Positions 1-9,129 of a stretch of 32,403 nucleotides of DNA are shown in pieces. The position numbers were made by a program, and so were the translations under genes. Source of the stretch: Bacteroidota bacterium (lineage in GTDB: Bacteria > Bacteroidota > Bacteroidia > Sphingobacteriales > Sphingobacteriaceae); assembly GCA_021794195.1 (NCBI GenBank), contig JAJYRG010000026.1, positions 1 to 32,403 on the forward strand, in the 5' to 3' direction. Below the pieces are notes generated by a model. It saw only the letters and a program-made list of their open reading frames with translations, had not been told where the DNA came from and did no database searches. The first letter of the stretch is position 1; every line of letters begins with the position of its first letter.

Positions 1-447
1 TATAACAGAGTCTTATCCCCTTTTGCTGTCTTGAAAATGTAACACAGCGCAGTGAAGAACTTCGATGCTAAAAGTTTCAGACAACTGCGATAGACACTGC
101 TGTTTTTCCTTTTTGGTTTGAGACTTTCTTCTTTCATTCGGAACAAAGTGGGAAGTGACGGGTATTTTCGTGCTGCCGACCAGGGGTTAAAAAAACAAAT
201 TTGGCGAAGTACAGCTGCATATTAAAAGTTGCGCTACAAAGACGTAGATACCCTCTCTACAGCGCAACGGGGTTTTGGCCATGGAGAAGATATTTGCTGA
301 AATAAGTAGTGCTTTCTATAAACCTGAGCTCGATTATTATTTTGTACTCAGAAAGCTGGGTACCCAAATCTTAACGATTAGAGATGGTATGTATATATTA
401 AGGAACCTAAGTACAGTCTGATTCCTACGCTTTGTGTTCTATATGGA
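1..447. other. Gene-free left end of the window
   Basis: I see no convincing coding region here. A 46-codon open frame on the + strand (281-421, ATG to TGA) has no recognisable motif and no clear ribosome binding site, so I do not call it a gene. A reading frame open from base 1 stops at 42 and could be the tail of an upstream + gene, but that is too short to judge. The stretch contains the inverted repeat listed separately at 228-268. Confidence 0.5.
228..268. repeat. Perfect 8-bp inverted repeat with an inner stem
   Basis: Arms GTTGCGCT (228-235) and AGCGCAAC (261-268) are perfectly complementary. A second short pair, GTAG (244-247) and CTAC (257-260), nests directly inside the right arm, leaving an 8-base bulge on the left and a 9-base loop. 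On the + strand the hairpin is followed by GGGG and a short T run. It could be a terminator for a gene beyond the left edge, or a structured RNA element. Function unknown. Confidence 0.45.
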
Positions 448-1233
448 TTATCCAGTATTCGTAATCACCCGTAAGCTGCCTCCACTCTCTTTTAACTCTT
501 TATTTTTAATAGGGTTGTTCTTAAGCAAAGACCGGGTATCATATTTTGTAGTTAGGTATTCTAATGCATTGAGATGCTTCTTATGGTGCAAATCGGTGCC
601 CACAAAATCATACATCCCTGATTTGATCAGACTTAATGCGACTGTTTTTACAGAATCATTATAGTACCGGGTAACGGACAATAAATTCAGTTGCAGCAAA
701 CATCCCGCATCTTTAATCCTTCTATAAATATCAAAATTATGATGGTAATAATTATACCTTTCCGGATGCGCTAATATAGGTTGAATTCCCTTTCCCAAAA
801 GGTCTTGAATAATTAAAAATAAATTTTGCGATTCCTGCAGGTACGACATCTCTATTAACACGTGTTTATTTGGCAATAAACACATTTTTTTCTCTTTGAT
901 TAACGAAGACAGTTCGCTATCGATCATGTGTTCTGCCGCATACCCTAAATCGAAAGCTATATTTCTATCTGATAACGCCGTTACTAAAGTATCGTATGCG
1001 TTTTTAATAGTTTCCTGTGTATTGGGGTGTACCTCTGCCATAATGTGCGGTGTAGCAATAGCTTCATGAATCCCTATACCTTTAAGCCCTTTTATCAATG
1101 AAATGGAATCTTCGACGGATGTGGCACCATCATCTATAGCAGGTAGAAGGTGGTTGTGGATATCCAAGCCTATCCAATCAAGAGGATAAATCTGCTTATT
1201 TTTTTTTGAAAATATTCTTGTAAAAAAACCCAT
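448..1233 (-). CDS. CpsB/YwqE-type tyrosine-protein phosphatase (PHP domain)
   Basis: Manganese-dependent phosphotyrosine phosphatase of the PHP family, which in other bacteria dephosphorylates tyrosine autokinases (Wzc type) controlling capsule or exopolysaccharide export. The PHP metal ligands are all visible: the HxH of DIHNHLLP near the N-terminus followed by AIDDG, the His of ATPHI, the HPER motif of ILAHPERY, and the DxH of VGTDLHHKKH near the C-terminus. The open frame extends to 1266, but I place the start at 1233: the protein then begins MGFFTRIF, as relatives do, and an AAAAGAAAG stretch lies just upstream. It stands alone; its kinase partner is not in this window. No signal peptide, so cytoplasmic. 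Substrate is inferred from the family. Confidence 0.85.
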   Translation of the reverse strand: MGFFTRIFSKKNKQIYPLDWIGLDIHNHLLPAIDDGATSVEDSISLIKGLKGIGIHEAIATPHIMAEVHPNTQETIKNAYDTLVTALSDRNIAFDLGYAAEHMIDSELSSLIKEKKMCLLPNKHVLIEMSYLQESQNLFLIIQDLLGKGIQPILAHPERYNYYHHNFDIYRRIKDAGCLLQLNLLSVTRYYNDSVKTVALSLIKSGMYDFVGTDLHHKKHLNALEYLTTKYDTRSLLKNNPIKNKELKESGGSLRVITNTG

Positions 1234-1370
1234 ACGCTTTCTTTTATGGTACTTGATAAGAAACAAGTTTATTCATTATTTTATTGAGTATAACGACACG
1301 GAATCAATATTCGCTACAATTTTATTTAAAATCACGCGAACACTCTTTTATTTCAATTACTTGACAACTT

Positions 1371-1400
1371 CAAATGTACCACAAAGAACGTGCAAACCTA
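1371..1400 (-). promoter_or_regulatory. Two candidate -7 boxes for the PHP phosphatase gene
   Basis: On the - strand two matches to the Bacteroidota -7 box TAnnTTTG occur upstream of the phosphatase gene: TAGGTTTG (1400-1393) and TACATTTG (1378-1371). Neither has a well-spaced -33 TTG, so the call is weak. The resulting leader would be about 130-155 bases. The rest of the 1234-1504 gap is AT-rich with no other feature I can support. Confidence 0.35.
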
Positions 1401-1504
1401 TCTTTGTATCAATTTAGTTACATAGCAATATAATTAATTCTCTTTTATTTAATGTAGGAGAGTTATTTTTAAACAGCTATAAGCGGTTATAAAATTAAAT
1501 TCGT

Positions 1505-2839
1505 TTATTTTATTTTATTAATTTTTAATTTTCCATTTTCTCTTCCCTCAGTAAGATCCAATATAAATTCATAGGTTGCACCTGCCTCAAAAGATTTTCC
1601 CTCGTAGAGCCCTAAATTACCCGGATCCCGATCGTTATCTCCGTCCCCTATATATACAATCTCACTGTCCGTATCAAGTTCACTGTTTGTAAATTCTCCT
1701 CCCCATCCTTTCTGGTGGAAAAACTTAAAATTAATATCCTCTACATTAATCTGCTGGTCCGCTACAACGGTAAGCCGGTATACTTTTTCCGTTACCGGAG
1801 CCATACAAAATGCTTTATCTGTGTCCCATCCTACCTCATTGCTCAAACTTGGTTTTCCGACTCCTTCACCAATAATCCACACTGCTCCTGTTCCGTCGTT
1901 GTTAAGTTCAGCAAGATGGTTTCCGCTCATCACTTCTGCAGACAGATAACGTTTGTCAAAGTCAAAATTAAGCCTGTATTTTCCATTCATTGCATTAAAA
2001 GCATAACCTTCCTCATCCTTCTTTAAAAAATAATCCGGATCTATCCACCATTCTTCTATATCTTCAATACCTTCTATTTCAATCTCTTCATCTTTTTTCA
2101 GCTCTATATCTTTTTCATAAAAATCGTCATTCACACGATCCAAGGACTGTCCGTTAACACTATAACCTATCAGGAATGGGCTGGCAGAAAAATTCTGGGT
2201 ATTAAACTTTATTGTGTAGTTGCCTGCGGTAACATTGGAAAATGGAATGGGTTCAGCCCCTTCTATTGCGACCTTATTGTCCGTCCAACCGAAGTTTATT
2301 TTACTTTGATTTTCCCCAAAAGCAGGAGTTTCGATATACGCACCGATTTTTAATGGAAATTCATCTGTGATTTCGTATTCAAAATCCCCAACTTTTTGCA
2401 TCGTATAAGATTCGTTATCGATGATTAAGTTTAGATAAGGGAAATCAGGCCTTTCCAAAGGGAGACCAACTGTTTTTTCTTTTTTGGTCAAGCTTATATT
2501 CTGTAGTACAAATTTTAATTTTGCGGTACCATCCGGGATATTTTCTAAGAAAGGAATATAGATTTTCCCTTCGTATGTCCCATATTCTTTCGTGCGTATC
2601 ACTTCTTCTGACACTTTCTCTTCATCAAAAAACAACTGCACTTTTAAAGTAGATAAACTCACTCCCTCATCGCTGGTTTCCGCCATAAACTGTAAGCTAT
2701 CTCCAAATAGATGTTTGATTTCATCATTAATTGTCACTTTCAAATCAGGTTTCCCCAAAGGTTCTTTTACATCCTCTTTGCAGGATAAGACCGTTGATAC
2801 AATCGCCAACAGAAATAAGAATTGTTTTATGTTTTTCAT
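1505..2839 (-). CDS. SusE/SusF-like surface glycan-binding lipoprotein
   Basis: Probable outer-membrane lipoprotein that binds the glycan handled by the adjacent SusC/SusD/GH30 system. Starting at 2839 the product begins MKNIKQFLFLL and has a lipoprotein signal ending in VLSC, followed by acidic residues. The rest is rich in beta-strand-forming stretches and aromatic residues, with no catalytic motif that I recognise. The C-terminal part (KFFHQKGWGGEF, then an acidic DGDNDRDPGN segment) resembles the SusE/SusF outer-membrane families. The frame could open at 2860, but that start overlaps the upstream gene and would bury the signal peptide, so I prefer 2839, 11 bases after the GH30 stop. Exact family membership is uncertain; the role is inferred mainly from position. 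Confidence 0.7.
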   Translation of the reverse strand: MKNIKQFLFLLAIVSTVLSCKEDVKEPLGKPDLKVTINDEIKHLFGDSLQFMAETSDEGVSLSTLKVQLFFDEEKVSEEVIRTKEYGTYEGKIYIPFLENIPDGTAKLKFVLQNISLTKKEKTVGLPLERPDFPYLNLIIDNESYTMQKVGDFEYEITDEFPLKIGAYIETPAFGENQSKINFGWTDNKVAIEGAEPIPFSNVTAGNYTIKFNTQNFSASPFLIGYSVNGQSLDRVNDDFYEKDIELKKDEEIEIEGIEDIEEWWIDPDYFLKKDEEGYAFNAMNGKYRLNFDFDKRYLSAEVMSGNHLAELNNDGTGAVWIIGEGVGKPSLSNEVGWDTDKAFCMAPVTEKVYRLTVVADQQINVEDINFKFFHQKGWGGEFTNSELDTDSEIVYIGDGDNDRDPGNLGLYEGKSFEAGATYEFILDLTEGRENGKLKINKIK

Positions 2840-2850
2840 ACTATTTTTCT

Positions 2851-4341
2851 TTATTTCCACTTAAATGAAGCTACAGATTTGGAAGGCAAATCGTAAGCAA
2901 AGTATTTTTCCTTGTTAGAAACATTAATTCTGTGGGTTTCACCCCCCTTATTTAACAGAACTATAGAATAGGAATCATCAGGATTTTTAAATGCCGTGTA
3001 TATAATATCCGGATTAGTGAACCCTGTCGCCCCTATTCTCACTGCATCGGGCTGGATAACAGAAGAAAGGTGACCGGTCACAAAATAATGGGAGTTTTTC
3101 TGGAGGGTTTTATAATCATTCCCGATATCCACCGCACCATAACAGGTTTTACATCCTTTTTCTCTATTTGGTCCCCGGTTTTCATCCAACATCAAATTCC
3201 ACACAATAACACCTTTAGACCAATTATTTAAAGTTCCGAGCCCTATCTCTTCCATATCCTCTATTAATCTTTTTTCCAGATTATGCCCGTCATTCCAGGT
3301 TCCTATGGAAGTTTCTGTAAAAACTAATTCTTTATCAGGCGCTTGCTCGTGAACATGCATGAGCTCTGCCTTATCTCCTCCATAATTATGGTAGGCAGCA
3401 CCCGCAACATATTTTTCAGCCTCTTTGTCTTCATAAATTTTAAGAGGGTATTGCATTTGATCATTCATATTGTCGTAATTATAATTGTGATCAAACACAT
3501 ATATTTTTGTTTCTATTCCATTGCTTTCAAGTTCGGGTCCCAAAGCTTCTTTTATAAAGTTTGTTTGTTCTTGCCAAGTCATGACCATGGAAGCCGAATT
3601 TTTATCGTTTAACGGTTCATTCTGCGGGGTAATGGAATATATGGGCACTCCATTTTCATCCATAGCTTTAATCCATTTGACAAAATACGTTGCATAATCT
3701 TGATAATACACTGGATTTAGATGGCCGCCCGTCCAAGAGTTATAAGGATTTTTGTTTTCTAAATTATCAACTTTCATCCACCGTGGAGCGGTCCACGGTG
3801 ATCCCATTATTTTCACATCCGGATTGATAGCTAGAACTTCTTTTAAAATAGGGATTACATATTTCGTTTCTTCTTCTTGCAGCGCGAAATTTTCGATCCC
3901 CGGTTCGTCAGCTAACGTATATTCACTCAATGAGAAGTCTGAGCATCCGATTGAGATCCGAACGTAACTTTGTCCCATGCCTTTATCCTTAGAAAAAGTT
4001 TTAGTCAAAAACTCTTTTCGGTCAGATTCCTGCATTTGCATCAGGTTAAAACAGGTCGAGCCTGTCAACGCAGCTCCAAATCCATCCATCTTTTGAAATT
4101 TTTCATCTTCATCTAACGAAATGGTTTTCGGCGACATACTGGATCCTTCTTTAAGATCCACGTATGATTTCACAAATTCATGTTGCCTGTCCGCCGTAGT
4201 TAAATAAACGTGTACATCTTTGTTGCCTTCCTCGTTGTTTTCTTCTTGGTCTACAGGCGCATCTTCTTTCACTGCATTGCAAGAAGAAAAGCCGATTAAA
4301 AAAAGGGCTATGACTAATATTGTTTTTAAATTAATATTCAT
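2851..4341 (-). CDS. Glycoside hydrolase family 30 lipoprotein, probable endo-beta-1,6-glucanase
   Basis: Retaining glycosidase of the GH30 family. It has a lipoprotein signal with the lipobox Cys at residue 21 (IGFSSC), so it probably sits on the outer membrane. Core motifs: MDGFGAALTGS (about 85-95), YVRISIGCSDFS (about 126-137), the acid/base Glu242 in TPQNEP, the nucleophile Glu343 in FTETSIG, and VIVWNLMLDENRGP. Its 496 residues and complete catalytic pair fit an active enzyme. GH30 includes glucosylceramidases, xylanases and beta-1,6-glucanases. The SusCD context and similarity in gene order to the beta-1,6-glucan locus of Bacteroides thetaiotaomicron make beta-1,6-glucan the best guess, but subfamily needs a profile search. 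It is followed closely by the SusE-like gene and preceded by susD with 34 bases between. Confidence 0.85.
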   Translation of the reverse strand: MNINLKTILVIALFLIGFSSCNAVKEDAPVDQEENNEEGNKDVHVYLTTADRQHEFVKSYVDLKEGSSMSPKTISLDEDEKFQKMDGFGAALTGSTCFNLMQMQESDRKEFLTKTFSKDKGMGQSYVRISIGCSDFSLSEYTLADEPGIENFALQEEETKYVIPILKEVLAINPDVKIMGSPWTAPRWMKVDNLENKNPYNSWTGGHLNPVYYQDYATYFVKWIKAMDENGVPIYSITPQNEPLNDKNSASMVMTWQEQTNFIKEALGPELESNGIETKIYVFDHNYNYDNMNDQMQYPLKIYEDKEAEKYVAGAAYHNYGGDKAELMHVHEQAPDKELVFTETSIGTWNDGHNLEKRLIEDMEEIGLGTLNNWSKGVIVWNLMLDENRGPNREKGCKTCYGAVDIGNDYKTLQKNSHYFVTGHLSSVIQPDAVRIGATGFTNPDIIYTAFKNPDDSYSIVLLNKGGETHRINVSNKEKYFAYDLPSKSVASFKWK

Positions 4342-4375
4342 GTTTGTTTTAGCAATTAATATGTTTCTCCAGAAA

Positions 4376-5899
4376 TTAATATCCCGGGTTTTGTTCGATC
4401 TTCGAGTTTTGATCTATCACGGTTTGCGGAATAGCCAATTTATACGAAAACTCATTATAAGGATATACTTGATTTTTTCTTCCGGGGTCTTTTGCATAAA
4501 CCGCATTCATTACTTCTTCCACTTTATCCAACCTGACCAAATCAAACCATCTCTGCCCTTCAAAAGCAAGTTCTAACCTTCTTTCTTTAAGCAAAGCTTT
4601 TAATAGGGATTCTTTATTGCTTTTTTCAGAAACGTTTAAAGGTGAAAGCTCTACTCTCTTTCTAATTTTATTTATTATGTCAGCTGCTTCGTTCAAATTG
4701 GGGCTGTCCTTCATAATCAAAGCTTCGGCTTTCAGCAAAAGCAAATCTGCGTAACGTAATTTAATGATGCTATTTACTCCGGACCGCAATTTATACATAA
4801 ATGGATAATTGTCTGATGGATAATAATTACTCCAGGTCGTTTTATAATAGACGACAGACTCTTTAAAACGTATCTCATCTCCTTCAGTTTGAAATAAAGA
4901 AATAAGGTCTCTCGAAGGTGTGACCCATTTTGCCCACGTAAAATTCTCGTCCCAATTCACCAGATTCCGGCCGAACATCCAACTTGCCCAGTTGCCCGAT
5001 CCCGGAAAAAACTGTACCTCTAAAATAGATTCTTGGGTATTCCTAATCTTTATATCCGAATTATCACCGTTCATGGCAAACAGATCCGAAAAATCTTCAT
5101 TTAAATCAAAACCATCTTCTTCCAGTTCATCAATATACTGGATCACTTTTTCATAGTTTTGAATCGGTTTTTCCGCATATATTTTTGCTAACATAGCTTT
5201 TGCTACAGATTTGGAAAACTTTGTTTTGTCTGCCGCATCATTATCGGGAGCATAATTCAATGCTTCCAATAAATCTACCTCAATCTGTTCATAAACTTCT
5301 GATTCGGAACTTTGAGCCGGGAAATATTCATCAAAAACTTCTCCTATGGTTTCGGAAGTGATATCTCCTGCTTCTGTCAATATCAAAGGAATATTGCCCC
5401 ATATCCTTACCATATCGAAATAAACCAAAGATCTGAAAATCAGAGCTTGGGCTTTCACACTCTGTCTCTCTTCCGAAGTAAAAGAGTCATCCTGCACCGA
5501 ATCAATGTTTACTATTAATTTATTGGCCCGCCCCACATCTTCCATATACCGCTCCCAATCTCTCTGTAAGACAGAGTTAGAACCTTCTATAGAATTGTTT
5601 TCAAAGGGCAGCACCTCAGCGCCAGTAGTGCCTGCATAAGCATTGTCCGAATGAGATTCTGATAGCAACAATAAATCTATATACCAATGTTCTTGTCTGT
5701 CTTTCATTTGGCGGTATAAAGTTTTCAAATGGCTTTCAACTGCTGCTTTGTCTTTGAAGGCTATCTTTTCGCTTTCTTCTTCATATCCTTCTGTAACATC
5801 AGAATAAGTATCTACCGGATCATAGACCAAAGAACAGCCAGATAACGCCAGGGCAAACAGTACGGCATGTATATAAATCTTCATATTATTAAGTTTCAT
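4376..5899 (-). CDS. SusD/RagB family nutrient-binding outer membrane lipoprotein
   Basis: SusD-type lipoprotein that forms the lid over the paired SusC channel and captures oligosaccharides at the cell surface. A lipoprotein signal ends at Cys22 (LALSGC). Family landmarks are visible: the N-terminal helical part with NIPLILTEAGD, the central ADKTKFSKSVAKAMLAKIY helix, and the C-terminal KLRSGVN, LRYADLLLLKAEAL, AADIINKIRKRV and ERRLELAFEGQRWFDLVR segments that are typical of RagB/SusD. Length (507) is normal. It begins 14 bases after the susC stop; an internal ATG at 5884 is possible, but AAAGAAA upstream of 5899 favours the longer form. Confidence 0.93.
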   Translation of the reverse strand: MKLNNMKIYIHAVLFALALSGCSLVYDPVDTYSDVTEGYEEESEKIAFKDKAAVESHLKTLYRQMKDRQEHWYIDLLLLSESHSDNAYAGTTGAEVLPFENNSIEGSNSVLQRDWERYMEDVGRANKLIVNIDSVQDDSFTSEERQSVKAQALIFRSLVYFDMVRIWGNIPLILTEAGDITSETIGEVFDEYFPAQSSESEVYEQIEVDLLEALNYAPDNDAADKTKFSKSVAKAMLAKIYAEKPIQNYEKVIQYIDELEEDGFDLNEDFSDLFAMNGDNSDIKIRNTQESILEVQFFPGSGNWASWMFGRNLVNWDENFTWAKWVTPSRDLISLFQTEGDEIRFKESVVYYKTTWSNYYPSDNYPFMYKLRSGVNSIIKLRYADLLLLKAEALIMKDSPNLNEAADIINKIRKRVELSPLNVSEKSNKESLLKALLKERRLELAFEGQRWFDLVRLDKVEEVMNAVYAKDPGRKNQVYPYNEFSYKLAIPQTVIDQNSKIEQNPGY

Positions 5900-5913
5900 A
5901 ATGTATATTTCTT

Positions 5914-8886
5914 TTATAACCCGATATTAATTCCCAAAACAAAAGATTTACTGTGCGGATATGTCCCCCAGTCTATTCCCTGTACAGCTCCGCTGTTCCC
6001 CCATTGGTTGACCTCTGGATCGATACCTTTGTATTTGGTAAAAGTCAAAATGTTATTTAAAGAGATAAATGGTTGGATCTTATTAATACCAATATTTCTT
6101 ATAGATTCTATATCCACATCATAAGATAAAGAAACATTTTTCACTCTCAGATAGCTCCCGTCTTCGACAAAATAAGTAGAGTTTTTCATGTCAAACCCTG
6201 CTTTAGGCACCTCTTTGATTTGACCAGGCACTCTCCATCTATCCAACACTCTCGTTGATTGATTTTGGCCATTATACATCCCTTCTGTTTCCATTCTGGA
6301 AGCATTGAAAATATCATTGCCATATGAACCTTGAAGAAACACATTCAGATTAAATCCTTTATAAAAAAAGTTGTTCGTCAAACCAAATGTAAATTTCGGG
6401 TTAGGGTCTCCTATATATGTTCTATCACTTGAAGATATCTTCCCATCGTCATTTAGATCCCGGTAGAGCAATTCTCCTGTTTCTGGATCAACACCATCGC
6501 TTATATATCCAAAAAAGGAACCCATAGGTCTTCCCGGCTCATTCCTTACCACATAATCATCTACAAAATCAACTGTTTTTGCCGTATAATATATTTTTTG
6601 AAGATCCAGGCTTTCTAATTTATTTCGATTAAAAGAAATATTGAAATCAGTGCTCCAGTCTAAAGTTCCCTGAATATTTTCACTATTTATATTGAACTCT
6701 ACTCCTTTATTTGTCATTACACCTTCATTTCTTTCTATTGAGTTTGCTGCAGCAGCTCCGGGTGGAAGACTGACATTCATCAGCATGTCTTTGGTGCGTT
6801 TGTAATAATAATCTACATTGATATTCAAGCGGTTTTCAAAGGCGCTGAGATCTATTCCTATATTAGATTGCTGGGTTGTTTCCCACCTCAAATCGGGGGT
6901 ACGCAAGTTCGATTGATTAATGACCGGAACTGCATTTTCCTGTCCCTCTTCAAACCACTCAATTCTGCTGATACTATACCGTTGCAAATAGGCATAATCT
7001 CCTATGCCCGATTGGTTTCCTGCTTCTCCCCACCCTCCCCTTATTTTTAAATCATGTATCCAGCTGACGTCTTCCATAAAGGGCTCGGATGATAACCGCC
7101 AAGCTGCTGATACGGAAGGAAAATAGCCCCATCTATGCTTGGGATGAAGTTTGGAAGATCCATCTGCCCGTATGTTTCCTGTTATCAAATATTTACTTTC
7201 ATAATTGTACGACACTCTACCAAAATAAGACATAATGCCCCATGTGGATGCGCCTGATCCCGTCCCTGTCCAGGAAATTTTGTTGGCTGCGTTTAGAGTT
7301 TGTATAGAACCATCTCTAAAATGTGAACCGTCAATATAGTTGTTCTTATATTCCGAGTCGGTCCAAGATGAACCCAACATAGCTTCTATCTGATTCAGTC
7401 CGAATGATTTTTCATAATTCAAAACATTATCGAAAGTGATAACTGTATTCATGTTTCTCGAGTCCGAGGCTTCTCCATATTGGTTTCTGCCCCAAGAAGT
7501 AGTGATAGGATCTAAAAAAGAAGTGTTTATTCCATTTCTCCTATCCACCGCCAGCATCGTTTTAAATTTTACTGTCGGAGAGAATTTGATTGCAGCGCTT
7601 CCAGAAGCTAACAACCGATTTTCATGATTACGGCTGTTTTTGCTTCTCTCCATATTTTCCAAGGGATTGGTTATATTACTGATCCCATAAAAATTGTTAT
7701 AATACTGTCCGGGCTTCTCCGGATCCCAGATAGGTGCATACATAGGGGTGTTAACAACAGATAATACCACCCCACCTCTATTCGAGCCCGTACCCGTCGT
7801 AATGCCGTTATTAACATTATCGGAATAAGATACGTGGGCATGGACATCTAGCCAATCTCTAATTTTATTTTCAATATTGGCACGTACGTTATACCTTTTA
7901 AAAAATGCAGCGTCCAATACACCTTTTTCATTTATATAACCGGCTGATAAATGATACTTTAATTTATCTGTTCCGTCGGAAATAGAAACCTGATTGTCCT
8001 GCATTTTTCCGGTCTGGTAAGCCGCTTTAAACCAATCTGTTTGATCCTCCAGGCCATCGGGTAGTGAAACAATGCCGATTTCTTCCTGAAGCTCAGCATA
8101 CTGCTGCGTATTTAGAGGTTTTATTTTATTTTGAACATAATTTTGTGTGAAGTGAGATTTAAAATCAATTCGGGCCTGTCCGCTCTTTCCTTTCTTTGTA
8201 GTAATTAAAACCACTCCATTGGCCGCCCTTGACCCATATATGGCAGCTGAAGAAGCGTCTTTCAATATTTGGATATCTGCTATATCACTGGGTGATAAAA
8301 AATTAATATTATCCACAGGAACATCATCCACCACATATAAAGGATCATTGCTTCCATTAAAAGAAGTGGTTCCCCTGATCCGGATAGATGTTTCGCCACC
8401 GGGTGCACCATTCGGCTGAATTACAGATACCCCAGCAGCTTTACCTTGAATAGCTTGGGCCGTAGAGACTACCGGACGCTGATCAATATTATCCAAGGGA
8501 ATACTTGAAATAGCTGTGGTAACATCTTTCTTACGGACACTTCCATAACCAATTACAACAACATCTTCTAATAGACCGCTGGAAGGTAACAACCGGATAT
8601 ATATCGGGGACTCTGTTACTTCCTGAGAGAAAGACTCATAACCGAGATAGTTAACTGTTATACTATCTTTTGGGGAGAAATCGGAAAACACAAACCTCCC
8701 ATCGTCATCAGAAACAGTCTGTCTGTCCGAATTTTTCAAAGAGATAGTTGCTCCCGCTATGGGTTCTTCTGTTTCTGCATCTATTATCTCCCCCTTCAAA
8801 TCAAAACCTGAATTTTGGGCCTGAAGATTGACAAAAGTAAAAACAAGAAATAATAGCAAACTGATTTTAAAAAGTAGTCTAATCAT
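5914..8886 (-). CDS. SusC/RagA family TonB-linked outer membrane transporter
   Basis: TonB-dependent beta-barrel importer for oligosaccharides. A signal peptide (residues 1-23, ending NLQAQ) leads into a carboxypeptidase-D-like regulatory domain (about 28-105, GEIIDAETEEPIAGATISLK). Next come a TonB-box-like DVVVIGYG and the plug domain with the hallmark SusC/RagA stretch PLYVVDDVPVD and KDASSAAIYGSRAANGVVLI. The rest is the barrel, ending in the usual aromatic-rich strands (SFVLGINIGL). At 990 residues it is at the usual size for this family. It has no N-terminal STN domain, so an anti-sigma partner is not expected; control is more likely by the DUF6377 protein encoded just upstream. First gene of the transport module, with a good promoter at 8905-8934. 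Confidence 0.96.
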   Translation of the reverse strand: MIRLLFKISLLLFLVFTFVNLQAQNSGFDLKGEIIDAETEEPIAGATISLKNSDRQTVSDDDGRFVFSDFSPKDSITVNYLGYESFSQEVTESPIYIRLLPSSGLLEDVVVIGYGSVRKKDVTTAISSIPLDNIDQRPVVSTAQAIQGKAAGVSVIQPNGAPGGETSIRIRGTTSFNGSNDPLYVVDDVPVDNINFLSPSDIADIQILKDASSAAIYGSRAANGVVLITTKKGKSGQARIDFKSHFTQNYVQNKIKPLNTQQYAELQEEIGIVSLPDGLEDQTDWFKAAYQTGKMQDNQVSISDGTDKLKYHLSAGYINEKGVLDAAFFKRYNVRANIENKIRDWLDVHAHVSYSDNVNNGITTGTGSNRGGVVLSVVNTPMYAPIWDPEKPGQYYNNFYGISNITNPLENMERSKNSRNHENRLLASGSAAIKFSPTVKFKTMLAVDRRNGINTSFLDPITTSWGRNQYGEASDSRNMNTVITFDNVLNYEKSFGLNQIEAMLGSSWTDSEYKNNYIDGSHFRDGSIQTLNAANKISWTGTGSGASTWGIMSYFGRVSYNYESKYLITGNIRADGSSKLHPKHRWGYFPSVSAAWRLSSEPFMEDVSWIHDLKIRGGWGEAGNQSGIGDYAYLQRYSISRIEWFEEGQENAVPVINQSNLRTPDLRWETTQQSNIGIDLSAFENRLNINVDYYYKRTKDMLMNVSLPPGAAAANSIERNEGVMTNKGVEFNINSENIQGTLDWSTDFNISFNRNKLESLDLQKIYYTAKTVDFVDDYVVRNEPGRPMGSFFGYISDGVDPETGELLYRDLNDDGKISSSDRTYIGDPNPKFTFGLTNNFFYKGFNLNVFLQGSYGNDIFNASRMETEGMYNGQNQSTRVLDRWRVPGQIKEVPKAGFDMKNSTYFVEDGSYLRVKNVSLSYDVDIESIRNIGINKIQPFISLNNILTFTKYKGIDPEVNQWGNSGAVQGIDWGTYPHSKSFVLGINIGL

Positions 8887-8904
8887 TACACATTAATTGA
8901 ATCT

Positions 8905-8934
8905 CAAAAATATTTTGTTTGATTATTGGAACAA
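8905..8934 (-). promoter_or_regulatory. Bacteroidota-type promoter of the susC operon
   Basis: On the - strand, TTG at 8934-8932, then exactly 19 bases, then TATTTTTG at 8912-8905, a full match to the -33/-7 pattern TTG-N19-TAnnTTTG. The start codon of susC at 8886 lies 18 bases beyond the -7 box, giving a very short leader. The remaining gap up to 9129 is AT-rich and may hold the regulator's binding site. Confidence 0.75.
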
Positions 8935-9101
8935 GTTTGAAAATGTATGACGAAAACTATATTGATTTGAAATCGCTCATATAAACATCATAATTTTATA
9001 TTCTCAAAGCTATTGGCAATCGTGAACAAAATAAAATAAAATACAAAAAAGTAACTCCAGACAACAATCAATTACCTGATAATAAACGATATACTATATT
9101 C

Positions 9102-9117
9102 TAAAATCCTCTTTTAG
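9102..9117 (-). terminator. Weak hairpin after the DUF6377 regulator gene
   Basis: Arms CTAAAA and TTTTAG (9102-9107 and 9112-9117) with a 5-base loop lie just downstream of the regulator's stop codon. The stem is short and AT-rich with no strong U tail, so termination is only a possibility. Confidence 0.25.
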
Positions 9118-9129
9118 GTAAAAAGAAAA

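Noticed and set aside
281-421. 46-codon open frame near the left edge
   Set aside because: No ribosome site, no recognisable motif and no neighbours; I leave it unannotated rather than call a gene.
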